Below the pieces are notes generated by a model. The model was not told where the DNA came from. It made no database searches and saw only the letters and a list, made by a program, of their open reading frames with translations. From NCBI RefSeq assembly GCF_021018805.1, contig NC_086248.1, positions 62,071,985 through 62,135,984 on the forward strand: 64,000 nucleotides of DNA. Direction: 5' to 3'. This document shows positions 1 to 10,720 of this stretch, in pieces. A program made the position numbers and the translations under genes. Origin of the DNA: Prinia subflava (Eukaryota > Chordata > Aves > Passeriformes > Cisticolidae). How positions within the stretch are numbered: the stretch's first letter is position 1; each line of letters begins with the position of its first letter.

Positions 1-869
1 CAAGGAAGTCTCAAAGCAAGAAAAGTCAATGAGGATTACATCGAGTTTTATTACACTGAATACAACAGAGCTAGCATGTTTTGACCTGTGATTTTTGTGT
101 GGAGCAGAATAAAACAATAGACTTTGTCAAGGAGGTAAAGACAAGAAAAGAGGGGACATGCCATCTGTCCCTTAACCAAAGTCAGCCAATGGATGGAACA
201 GGATCAGCCTAGCTGGTTGCAACCATCTGGAGCTACAGACGGCAAAGGCTGCTTAGCAAAGCACTATCACAAGGCAGACATAAGGTAAAGGAAGTGTGCA
301 AAACCAAACGTGTTACAGAACTAACCTGTCCCAGAGGATGACCTGATACGAGACTTAACACGACACCCTGGGGAAGATCCCTTCCAGTGTCTCAATGGTT
401 CACCTTACTCTTCTTTACAATTAGTTCATTTGGATAAAATGAACTGTAAAAATTAACTATTTGGATAAAAGGAATTATGATGAGGGCTAGCAATATAATT
501 ACTTTGGCTGCTTCTGAATTTGTTTACTTTGATTAATGAGCAACTGTTGGTCTGGTACTTTTAAATCCCCTCTACTATGCTTACATTTTGCTACTGGCAG
601 ACTTTTATTTGGGCTGGGGTTTGCCAAGATCCCATATGATCATGTAGTGCCAGACCATGACACAACTGAGCTGCATCTTTACACTGCCTTTTGTAAAGTC
701 CTGGATCTGTTCAATGAGTTTCTATGCTTTTTTTATACCAAAGGCAGCACACAGGAGAAATGAGACAATACTCTCAGGAGGTTAAACAACAAACTTTTAT
801 TCGCATACTTTAGAAAATAAGGGTACTTGGCAAATTTGAAAGCAACATTCAATTAAAATCAAGCATTTT
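1..869. other. intronic stretch, nothing certain
   Basis: No gene or confident repeat is seen. The segment abuts the solo LTR. It has TTTATT motifs near 48 and 796 that would read as AATAAA on the minus strand, so it may be more decayed ERV or LTR sequence, but I cannot assign it. Confidence 0.4.
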
Positions 870-874
870 ACAAG
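870..874. repeat. target-site duplication ACAAG (left)
   Basis: An exact match to the 5 bases after the LTR at 1627-1631. Confidence 0.8.
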
Positions 875-1626
875 TGTCTTGGTTTGGAAAGACAGGTATC
901 TGTCAAGGAAAGCTGGAGTTTCCCTTGGAATAGAGAATGTGAAAAAAAACCTCCCTCCAAATTATTACAGTTTTGCAATTAGGAGCTTTCCGGCAAAAAT
1001 ACGGGAATAGGAATAACAGCTCTTTACTAGGAATATTAAAAATACAAATGCAGTTGTACAAAAAAAACCAAAAACAAAAACAAACAAGGGAACAAACAAA
1101 AGTCCTACAAAACCCTGACAGAGTCAGAGATATGACCTGACACCCTGTTGTCAGGGTGTTGGAATCAGTCCAAATAAGTCCTCCTGGATGTTGTTCTGTG
1201 AAGTAGAGATGATCCTGTATTAAAAAATGGTCCAGTGATGGCAAGATGGGTCCGGTCTTCCTCTGAGAATTCAGTGGAAAAACAGGCTCTTTTTGTGTTT
1301 GGGATTGCAGGTTTTATCTTGGTGGAAAGGCTTTGTTTCCTCCCACTGGGTGGAGCATCTCACAATGGAATGAGGTAATGTTATCAGTCATGTGAGAGGC
1401 CTTAAATGGCCCATTCACAGGTGATATCCCTCAGAGGAGGATGGGTGGAGGAAGAGATAAGAAGGCACTGCCTTATCTGGTGTTATCAGGTGTCCCATTA
1501 ACAGAGGGTATCCACCCTCTTTCCACCCCTAAAGTTACAAGAGATAAAGAACAATATCTCCCAACTGGTTTCAACAGATAAAAATAGAATACACATTTTT
1601 GGTTACATTTTTTTCAACCCAAGACA
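875..1626 (-). mobile_element. solo LTR, avian ERV, 752 bp
   Basis: The element begins TGTCTTGG and ends CCAAGACA, an 8-bp perfect terminal inverted repeat that includes the canonical TG/CA ends. It is flanked by an exact 5-bp target duplication, ACAAG, at 870-874 and 1627-1631. No internal retroviral sequence lies between the ends, so this is a solo LTR left by LTR-LTR recombination. A 5-bp duplication fits ERVL-type or other avian ERVs. The sequence resembles an LTR family I know from passerine genomes, but I cannot name the subfamily. A GATAAAA motif near 1316-1323 on the minus strand could be its TATA box, which would put its sense strand the same as AIG1. An 8-bp stem (ACACCCTG/CAGGGTGT, 1140-1159) lies inside it. 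Confidence 0.85.
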
Positions 1627-1631
1627 ACAAG
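1627..1631. repeat. target-site duplication ACAAG (right)
   Basis: An exact match to the 5 bases before the LTR at 870-874. Confidence 0.8.
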
Positions 1632-1858
1632 GCACTGCCTTAGTGAACTCCAAAGCATCCAACTCTAAGTTACCCAGATTTTGAGAAGAAGAAATGGGAA
1701 GAGGAAAAGAGAAAGATTAAAAATCGTTGCTTGAATTCCAATGTGATCCCAGCTACTGTGAAATCCAAACAGTGGGCTGCAACCACATGTGCCTATGCAA
1801 CTGCTTTTCCCTGCTCTGGTCTTTCAAGGAAATTCCCCCTTTAGTGAGGCTTTTGCTA

Positions 1859-2000
1859 TGCCAGTGGCTAATGGCCATTCTGGGGCTGGACTAGAGGCTT
1901 CAGGGGCGTGAGGGGTGGAGCAATGCACTATGCAGGACATGCCCTGCCCCCAACCCTTTAGTTATTTTAAGCCAGTAATCACTTTCTCCAGTTTCTCAGA
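1859..2000 (-). repeat. diverged direct repeat, ERV copy A
   Basis: This segment shares TGCCAGTGGCTAAT, AGAGGCTTCAGGGG and CCAGT-rich blocks with 4624-4789 in the same order and orientation. Similarity is patchy with several indels. It is a candidate fragment of the 3' LTR of the older ERV, or an internal duplication. Confidence 0.6.
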
Positions 2001-2935
2001 TGACCCCAAGGCTCAAAACAATGACTGAGACCAGAACAATGGGAAACAGGACCTTCTTCCACAGTGCCAGTAATGGGATTCTAACCTAACAGAGAGAGAG
2101 AGAAAAAAAGAAGAGGAAAAAGAGGAAAGTGTACAAAAAATTATACAGTGAACAACTGGTACTTCAATACCAAAAAATATAGGTCCAGTCAGTATAGGGA
2201 TTCCACCCTATGCAGGCCATCATCCCTCACCCTGTGAGTTCCAGAGATGGCAAGAAAAATGCAAATAAGGATCTGGGGGGAAGCGTTCATGAAACCAGTC
2301 TTTCAGCTGAAGTGACTGGAAGAGTTCAGCAGACTGGTTGGCAATTTCCTTTACTTTTCCTTGTGCTTCTTAAAACAGCATTTTTCTATTGGTGAGGTTC
2401 AGCATTTCACATCTTCCTTGCCCATTTAGTAACAATTTATCAAGGACTAGACAGTTCTATAAAATTATTTTTGATACTAACTGTTGTAAGTTGAGCTCCA
2501 AAATGGCCTAATGAGTCCAATTTAAGATTCACTATTGCAATGTGATTGCACAGCTCACCAAAAAATACAAACCTTAAGGATAAGGCAAATTTTCAACAGT
2601 TAGGCTGCCTTACATTTTGGAGCTGATAATCTTACAAGTCCAAGTGTCATTGTAAACTGAAAAAGCACACACTTCCTGCATTACCACCCTTATCCCTTCC
2701 ACCAACCTGGTTTCAGGAGGGTTCCCAGGGTCCATAGTATGGTCAATTATCTTATTACAATGCCAGAGATCCAAATGCCAGGATAACAGGGAATATCAGA
2801 GTGCACCATGGAAAAGTTACTGAAAGTAACTTTCAACTGAAAGTTCTACTGCATAATAGTCTGGTTGCCTCAGGGGGATTAAAGGTGTAACAAAAACTCA
2901 AGTCATTCCTATCTATTTGGCATATTTTTCTAGAC

Positions 2936-2963
2936 AGGGTCCAGGGTCCAGGGTCCAAGGTCC
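2936..2963. repeat. short tandem repeat, 4 x 7 bp (AGGGTCC)
   Basis: Three identical AGGGTCC units are followed by AAGGTCC. It lies within the older ERV remnant. Confidence 0.8.
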
Positions 2964-3358
2964 AAATACCTTCCTAACTTACTAAACCCTTCACTGGTTT
3001 CAAATCTGAAATCCTTTCCTCTGACATCTTGACCACTTAGGACTTCTTTGCTTACAGCCAGAGAAAACTTTCCAGCTGTCACCTCAGTCTCTGTCAATGC
3101 CCTTCTCTGTACGATCACGCTTCATACATCACTTTCCACTACTACATGTGGGTCCTTTGGCATAAACTACACTTCTTTCTCAATTCAAAGTAATTTTATA
3201 CCTTGGTCTGAGGAGGTTGGAAGGGATATACAAATCTGATTTCATAATCATATGAAATCCTGTCTGAACTTCCAAGCTAAATTCAGGAAGGAATCTTTTC
3301 CACCTGCTGTGGCAGCCAGAGAGGAGACACAAACAGCCCAAAACCATGCTTGTGACAT

Positions 3359-4612
3359 TTATACACATACTGCATAACTACTAAGACAAAACACATAAGT
3401 ATCACAAAACATATTAAGATAAAAACATGTACAAACAATCACAGTGAAACAATCTTCACAGTGAAGAACTGTGTAAACCTTCATCTTCTCACAGCCCCAT
3501 CTTTGCATGGAATACCTGTACAAGGAGAGAGAAAAGAAGAAAAAAACTGGTCCTACTTGGACCAGTTTTAAAAAAAGGAACAATCCATCTGGTGTTAATT
3601 TTGTGTTCTCTGCCACGGGCATTGTGGTTACCCATGCATGCATGTTCAGGGGGGTCTTTAAGACCAGCAGGACTTCCCTGATAGCTGGCAGGCCTACCAG
3701 TACTGGCTGACCATGAAAACGTATGGGGTTCTGGGGATCATCAGTCCTTTTGTTTCCAAAAGGCGTGGCAGTTGTCATGGAGAAGTAATGTTCTAAATCA
3801 TGGACATGCACTTACTCCCTATGGGTCACTGACTTTGATCACAGTGTCTCACAGCTGATCATGCCACTTTGGATCCTGAGGTCTCAAAAACCTTTCTAGG
3901 AGACCATTTGTCCTTTCTACTATCCCACTGGCTTCTGGATGTGGTGTAGGGGGTGTGGAACACTCACAGTAGCCCTTCAGTTTTCACCCATTCCTGTACT
4001 ATTCCTGCTGTGAAGTGACTGCGATTATCCAATTGCACTGATTTTGGTTTAGGAAGGAAATAGAATCGTGATTTTAATCCTTTCACAGTACCTCCCCATG
4101 TAGACCATGCCACTGCTTTAGTCTGCACCTAAATTGACACTATTTGAACGGCCATGAGCACACACTGTTTTCCTCCTGATTTGTTAAAAGGACCAATGTA
4201 ACCTGCCAAATTTCCCACAACCCCCTTCCCATCCTGAGGTGCAGGCAGGAAATGTGCAGGGGGTGTTTCTCCAGTGTGGTGCAGCACTGGCTGCAGACCG
4301 AAATGACTGTTTCACAAGCCCTTTAGGTGACAGACCATCCTCTACTTACCACCTCTCTTAACAGATCTTTCATCCCAGAGTGGCCATGCTTCACATGCAG
4401 CCATTCCAGTAAATACCTCCATTTCTCTTCTTCTGCTTCCTTTTCCTCAGCTAAGACAGCCAACTGAGTGATGGAGTCTACTTGGTCATTTAAGATGTGG
4501 GCTGGATGGTCCCCCTTCTGATGGGCTGCTACCCATCCAACTGATACCATTTTGGATCTTGCACTTTTCAGAATTTCTCCCCACTTCTCCTTCTGCCACA
4601 CCAGCAGTCTTT
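3359..4612 (-). pseudogene. pol: degenerate retroviral pol: RNase H end and integrase
   Basis: Read on the minus strand, 4612-4323 is open. It shows the end of an RNase H domain (AHQKGDHP) followed by the histidines of an integrase HHCC zinc finger (HVKHGHSG). Between 4300 and 3850 the integrase core survives only in pieces: QLDN with the second catalytic Asp at 4029-4027, and GIVERTNG with the catalytic Glu at 3917-3915. The distance between them is about right for the D,D-35-E family but is out of frame. From 3811 to 3359 another open stretch (HGQPVLVGLP, VLKTPLN) resembles the integrase C-terminal DNA-binding domain. Stops and frameshifts separate the three parts, so no functional protein can be made. 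RNase H begins abruptly at a repeat boundary near 4620. Confidence 0.8.
3543..3569. repeat. 11-bp perfect hairpin
   Basis: AAAACTGGTCC, a 5-nt loop, then the exact reverse complement. It lies in the ERV remnant just past the integrase end. Confidence 0.7.
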
Positions 4613-4623
4613 ATACCTGAGTG

Positions 4624-4789
4624 TGCCAGTGGCTAATAGCCAGTCTGGGTCTGGATTAGAGGCTTCAGGGGGGTGGTATGGAGCAGTGCATCATCCCATC
4701 TACACAGGACTTGCCCTGCCTCTCTTCCTCTCTTCCTTTAGTTGTTCTGAGCCAGTGCTCATTTTGTCCAGTCTCTCACTCCTATGTAA
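4624..4789 (-). repeat. diverged direct repeat, ERV copy B
   Basis: The partner of 1859-2000. On its left it directly joins the RNase H remnant, which marks the deletion junction. Confidence 0.6.
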
Positions 4790-7769
4790 GCCTTAAGTAG
4801 AGCTGCAGCTCTTGTGCTCATGTTGTCTTCCTTGTGGCATTATTCATCACTGTTGTGGAGACAGACATTGTACTATTCATATGCCAGGATGAACAGGCTG
4901 CTCATATGAAGTAGAAAAAATTCAGAGAGCCAAATATTTTATTTTCCTTTGTTCCCAAGGCAAAATGGCACAAACATAACCCTTCCATTTCCTTTTTAGA
5001 CACACTCAAGGTTTTGAATTCAAGGAAGAAAACTTCTTTTTTACATTTCTTTGCACAGGAGCCTCCTAAGATTGACAGCTTTGCAAAGATAGTACTGGGC
5101 TAAACATGAAATTAAGCAACATATAGAACAGAAAAGTCCCTCATTTGCTACTTATCTTATCTAGAGTCTGTAATGATTCTATCAGTCTGTAATGATTATC
5201 TAGCTAGCATCCAGTTATTACTGATGGATTACAAAGGAAACCTCAAATTTGCAAGACCTTGGAACTTGAAAAGATGGAATAGCTCACTTATTACAGGCAT
5301 CTGAAAGACTGCTGAACAAATACACAGCAGCAGAAAAAAAATAAGGCTGAAAACAAAAAGCTGTCTTCCCACTTAAGTAGGTATTCCTTGAGTGTTTGTC
5401 CTCTGTCTCTGAAGCCTTAGAGGACATGAGAACAGCATGTGGCCCTGTCAATGGAAAAGTTTTAAAAGGACAAGCTGGGAAATGGATGGTTATTCAAAAG
5501 AGAAATCAAGTGGTTTTGTCAAAACACTACAAATGGAAGCAAAGAGAAACTAAGAAAGTAAAGCCAACAAAAAGAATTGTATAATTTGTACTTTTACATG
5601 AGTCCAACCAACAAATGTTATGCAAACGAAGAATGAACCGAGTGGAACTCTATTTTCCTACACTCTGTGTTTTTGGTTTTGGCTGGGCTGCATAGCTCAG
5701 TCATTTCCTGGATGGCTAATGACAAAGAAAAAAAAACCCAACCCTTGTGACCCTGACACAACTTGTTATAATTACAGTTAAAGGTAAGCTTTCTGCCTAT
5801 CTCCCAAGAGACCTGTGGTTACCTGTGAGTATAAATATGCTGTTTGTGAACTTCTTTGACAGTTAGAGGTATTCCATCTAGAAGAAAAGTGGTTTTAAAG
5901 GCAGACCACAGTAGGTGCAACTTAGTATGGTACTATCTTTAGAAGGGCTCAAGAGCTAGCAAAACACACCAAAGGGATTTGGAAAGTGCCAGTGACAGGA
6001 ATCACAAGGAGTGGGAAATAAAACCAGGGAAAACCCCTCTCAGAGAATAGACTTCAGGGGGCAATTGTACCACTACTTGCTTATCCCATCACCAGTCATC
6101 TCATCAGAACAGATGAAGGTAAAATCTAGAACAGAGATTTTTGCATGGTTGAGTCAGTTATGGAAATAAAATTATGCTGTAGTCTGGTCAAGTAACAAGG
6201 TAACTAGGAAATTGCAGCAAATGCCTACACATCTTTTCTTGGCATAAGATCACAGATTAGCATAATTGATAATCTACAGAAGGGTGATCAGCTTTCCTTT
6301 TGACTCTGCTAGTATAGAGAAACATGAAATAAGAAAGCATGCCTGACTTTCTCTCCTTTGTATCACAGGTTTTTAAACTAATAAAAGTATAATAGAAAAA
6401 ATGAGGTAATTCTGGTCAGTTTAGACTCAGATTCAAACATAGCTATTGATGCTACATGATATAAAATGTCTGTGGTAGACTTTGTGATTTTCTAGGCAGC
6501 AACCTCTCTTTTAATATGTAACATGATCAATTTTTGTTTTTCCTATTTTTATTAAACACAGTCTTAAACAACCAGAAATGCCTGTTTTATCTCTTCTTCC
6601 TTTTGTTCAGTACAAATTACAAGAAACATATTGATAAAACCATATATAGTTTACACAAAACATTAATTAACCACAGAAACTTGGCAACTTAATGATCTAT
6701 GTCAAACAAATAGAAAAAAAAAGTAGGGATAAGCTAAACCACTGGTATAATGTGTGACTTTTAAACATGTCTCACATCACTCTAGCCATGTAAATTACTC
6801 TCAATATATGTGTCCTTTACACAGGTAAAGGGATGACAAGTCCAAGTAATTATAGATGAAAATTGGTAATGAACTTCTAAAATGCCTATGCAAGCAATTT
6901 TCTTCAGAGGAAACTTCCTAATCTCTTAGGCATTTGAATAGTATTGCAGGCTCATAAACTGAAAAAGGGCTAGGAAGTGTTGCCCACAGACTTTTTGTGG
7001 TGTGAGGCTTTACTGAACAGAAAATTAATCTGTTGATTTCTGACTTGATTCTCTGAAAAGTCATGCTAAAAAGAGCAACAATAGGTAAATAGGAGCCACT
7101 ATGTCCTTAGAAGAGGTTCATGTCTATTTCTTAACTCTCCTGTGAAATATAGGTTGGCAATTCAGTTTTATCAGAGCTCCTAAACAATCACAATGCATAT
7201 CACAATACCAGAGAGATGTGATTTGCTGCACAGATTTTTCAAGTTTTGATTTGTTTGCAAGATTTGATTTGCTGTGAAGCCACAACAGGAGATTAATATT
7301 TACCCTTGGGCTGTTCTTCCCCTCTTTTTGAAGGTGGGAAGAAGCTGGTGGTCGGACTTCCCAGATGGTTTGTACGTAATAGTTTTTAGGTAGTCTTAAT
7401 AATGAAGAACTGTTACATTTTTTTCTCACATCATTGTTTAACTTGGGAATGGAAACCCCTTTTCTCATCTGTTTTTCAGAACAAGTCATCTCAAGGGCTC
7501 CAGTAAGCAGGAAATACAGAAAAAAAATTGCTCTTGAAAAGCTGTAGTTATTAAGCTTTAAAATGTTCCCCCAGTATTTGCATTATTGCCTAAACATGCC
7601 CTGTGTAAAACACTGAGCAATAAAAATAATTTAGATGTTAAGGTAACTGAAAAGTACTTATGCATGACCACTACTGTTACATTAGAAACCCAACAAGGAT
7701 TCCATTCACATCTGCCCAATTTTATGTGTGAAGGTTCCCTTGTGTAACTACTGAAAACCACTGAGAAGC
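4790..7769. other. intron 2 stretch, no gene seen
   Basis: AT-rich sequence with only short open frames. A 13-bp direct repeat (GTCTGTAATGATT) occurs twice near 5166-5202. Nothing else is assigned. Confidence 0.6.
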
Positions 7770-7862
7770 TCCATGGAGAGCTAGGTGGGTGAGTCTCAAG
7801 GAAAGAAAGTTTGCATTTCAAATTCTTTTCTTCTTTTTTTTTTTTTTCACCCTTTTTTTTCC
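7770..7862. repeat. 90-bp direct repeat, copy 1 (intron 2)
   Basis: Starting TCCATGGAGAGCTAGGTGGG, about 70 bp match the copy at 10628 with three substitutions, then both continue into T/C-rich tracts. The family is not recognised. It could be the end of a retroelement or a local duplication. Confidence 0.8.
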
Positions 7863-10245
7863 GGAGTGAGGAAGCTGTTAAAAGAATATGAGAAACAAGG
7901 GAACTTCTGAATTTTTTTCTGCAGACACTCTGGTGTATAACTTCCTTCTACCAAGAACCTCCATCATAGCAAAATTTCACTATTTTCTTCCACATAAATA
8001 GCTCTTCAGATGACAACATCTGTGTTAGGGGTTTGCTGTTTCTAGGCCCTGCATTCTTCCTATCTGTAATCCCACTACAGCAGAGCCTGCAGTGCATAGC
8101 AGACTCTCAGGCACTGGCCAGGCTACCACTGGCCAGACAAGTGCAAGCTGCAGTGGGGTGAGATCTCTGCAGCTGCTGAGGATCAGGTTTCATGAAGGAG
8201 CTGAGACCAGTGTAAAGTTAGGAGGTGCTGCTGTTTGCCTCTCAGTAGCCAGGAGAAGAAATAACAACGAAAACAACTTTTTTAGGATTTCTTTGTAAGA
8301 TGTAAAGTGGTAAACAATTGTTCTTCCTCACCACAGAGATGTCACACTTGGAAGTGGAGCATATCTGTACAATGAGCACTGCCATTCCTCACTATGTTTG
8401 TTTAAGACACAAGTTGTTTTTGTATGAAGTCCTTGGGAAACCCTTGGAGCTATCTCCAGGTATGCAACATATCTCTTGGGAACTGCTAATTTGTAAATGT
8501 TGCAACAACACCTGTAGTGCAGGCAGTGGCTGACTGGGATTTTTTGTGTACTGGTGGCAAGAGAAACATCGCCTGAAAACAAATGCTCAGAGTTGCCAAG
8601 ACAAAGAGAAGCTGAAATTCTCCAAGATATCTTGAAAAGTTTCAAGGTCAGGAGCATTGCAGGAGTGAAGGAGCAGAGAGACAACAGTACGAAGCTAAAA
8701 CAGGGGCAGGGGAGAATCCCTGAATCCTGAGGGGCATGAGAGAGCCAAGGAGGGTGTGCTTTGATGCATGTGATGGAGTAACTTTTAGAGTGAAGAAGGC
8801 ACTTAAAAAGTAGTGCAAAGTTGTTCTCCTTTTTCATTTCTACTATCAACACAGTAGAAAAAGTATCTGTTGCTAATCACAATCACAACTACTTCTAACT
8901 CCCCATCTCCCTTAAAAATACAAATGCGACATAAATCTCTGGACCCGTAAGATGCATATTTGCAAACTTGTCTATGCACAGATTTTTCTAGTGGCTGTAT
9001 TAGCTGATCCAGTCTCCTCTACCATTGCTGGAAATCTGCACTCAGCTACCCCAACAAGAATTGTGGCAGCTCCCAAAAGGCAGGTGAGCAAGTACAATAA
9101 GAGAAGGCTACCAGCTGGGTTTTTATTAAAGAAGTACCTGCAGTGTTTCACATATGCTTTGCCCTTCTTAACTTTGCAAAAGCATTCTGCATTTCTTCAT
9201 GTATTGTGAAATTCCCGATAAATGGTGAGATGAAATTCTGATGAAGCATCGCTGAATATATGAAATTATAAGTGATAGATTGGTATGTTAGCTGCTGTTA
9301 ACTGACAGAAAGTGATCAGCTGTTGTGAAAGTACAACTTTAAAGACCTTACACAGCTTTCTAATAGTTCATGAAAAAAATCTGCTTCTTGTGAATTTATT
9401 TTGAACTACTGTACAATGAAATGAGAAAACGAGAATTAAAGCTTGATCCTGAATTACAATAAAAGCAGTAACTTTAATGAAATGTTCACATATTTTTGCA
9501 TTGCAACCTAAGCTTAGAAGTAGACTGACACAGATGACACTTCCATGTAAAAACCCATAAAATTTTGGATTTTTAGCAGCTTTATTAGCTATGTAAAGAT
9601 ATTGAGCCCCTCTTGCCATTGAAAGTGACGTGTAATGTCCCAGCAGAGCAAGACCTGATCCAAAGAATGTTTTTCTTTTGAAAGAAGACATGTCAACCCC
9701 ATATTTTTATATACCTTCTGTGTGCTTTTTAACATTACTAACAAAACCTCTTTTTTTCTATCTCAATTATTTTGCCAGCTCTGAATCCCCTGTGGAATTA
9801 ACAAGGAATAACTTGGACTTCTACATCTCTTCTTGCCCATGTTAAAATGTCTTACAGCTCAAATTCCCTCAGGACATTATGGTGTAAAAATATGCCACAG
9901 TCAGCACTTTCACTATTCCTGATGATGACACGTGGTGCAGAAAAAGTCTAAATTGAATCTCAAGATGCTGCTGGTACAATGCATATTTAAAATTACTTGT
10001 ACAATCAAGTGCTTATTGTAACATGACTTTTTTATAATGAAGCAAAATTATTTCAGCAACACACTGTATATTCTGTTCCCTTATACCTGTGAAAAACAAG
10101 GGAGCAGTAAAATCATCTCTACCATTTTTCCCTTTCTGCGTAGTCTTTGTATAGCGATGGGAAAACCTTTCAGGAAGAAAACATTCAGTAAGTAACACTG
10201 TTCACCCAATTTGCAAAGACCTGCACAGATTAACACTGTACTTAC
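7863..10245. other. intron 2 stretch next to exon 2, no further gene
   Basis: Short open frames on both strands (for example near 8328-8852 minus) resemble no protein I know and look like chance. No repeat is assigned. Confidence 0.6.
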
Positions 10246-10401
10246 CACTCCCACAGGGAAAGCAAGAACAGCCATCATCCAGTCACGGAGGGAAATGAGT
10301 TTTTTCAGCTGTCTCTCCTGCTCTTGACTGTCATTTCCTCTAGTGAGAAGACTGGACAGGTCAGTCAAGACGCAAATCCCAAAGAAGACAGCCTGGATAA
10401 C
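10246..10401 (-). CDS. AIG1: AIG1 coding exon 2 (residues 48-99)
   Basis: This is the second coding exon of AIG1. The minus-strand acceptor is a pyrimidine-rich tract ending TTGCAG at 10402-10407. The exon starts [10 protein letters not shown], runs 52 codons through [16 protein letters not shown], and ends at a GTAAGT donor (10245-10240). Its 156 bases are phase 0 at both ends, matching the phase-0 end of exon 1. [19 protein letters not shown] is a hydrophobic membrane segment. The polar stretch [13 protein letters not shown] is a loop, and [12 protein letters not shown] begins the next membrane segment. It carries neither catalytic residue: Thr43 is in exon 1, and the family His (near residue 134) must lie in a later exon outside the window. 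Open reading continues into both flanking introns, but the splice sites define the true limits. Two copies of a 90-bp direct repeat lie on either side of it. Confidence 0.95.
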
Positions 10402-10627
10402 CTGCAACGAAGGGAAACACACTCTTGAACACCTTTTAATCTTTCCGTGTTCCTTCTCCCATTTCTTCTTCTCTTGACCAGAGAGGACCAGACCTTTGGC
10501 AGAGGGCATGTCAGACATAGACATGCATGAGGAATATTGCCACAGAATTGACATGGGGAGTGGGAATGCATCAGCCCCTTAAATATGGGTAGAGTTTATC
10601 CACATAAAAGCCATGTGCGCTTCAAAG

Positions 10628-10720
10628 TCCATGGAGAACTAGGTGGGTGAGTCTCAAGGAAAGAAAGTTTGTATTTCAAGTTCTTTTCTTCTTTTTTTCT
10701 TTTCCCCTTCTTTTTCCCTG
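10628..10720. repeat. 90-bp direct repeat, copy 2 (intron 1)
   Basis: Same orientation as copy 1 at 7770. It lies about 225 bp upstream, in gene sense, of the exon 2 acceptor. The pyrimidine tract differs from copy 1, but the leading 70 bp are about 96 percent identical. Confidence 0.8.

Larger units (their letters stand above)
1859..4789 (-). mobile_element. older, internally deleted endogenous retrovirus remnant
   Basis: A decayed minus-strand pol fragment (3359-4612) lies between two diverged direct repeats at about 1859-2000 and 4624-4789, which may be LTR pieces. The right-hand repeat directly abuts the middle of the RNase H domain, so gag, protease, reverse transcriptase and the first part of RNase H are missing. 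The stretch 2001-3358 would be the 3' part, and no env protein is recognisable in it. Frames are broken by stops and shifts throughout, so the element is old and inactive. Its outer limits are uncertain. Class is not resolved. Confidence 0.7.
1..10245 (-). other. AIG1: AIG1 intron 2, 5' part
   Basis: This is sequence downstream of the exon 2 donor in the sense of the gene. I looked for the next AIG1 segment (the conserved stretch after FPVGV) on the minus strand and did not see it, so exon 3 should lie beyond coordinate 1. The interval holds the solo LTR, the older ERV fragment and one copy of the 90-bp direct repeat. Confidence 0.85.

Noticed and set aside
5396..5584. Basic 62-codon frame next to the old ERV
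   Set aside because: Lysine-rich but without a retroviral or cellular motif. Probably chance.
10081..10554. 157-codon minus-strand frame around AIG1 exon 2
   Set aside because: Only 10246-10401 is exon. The ends read through splice sites into intron sequence.
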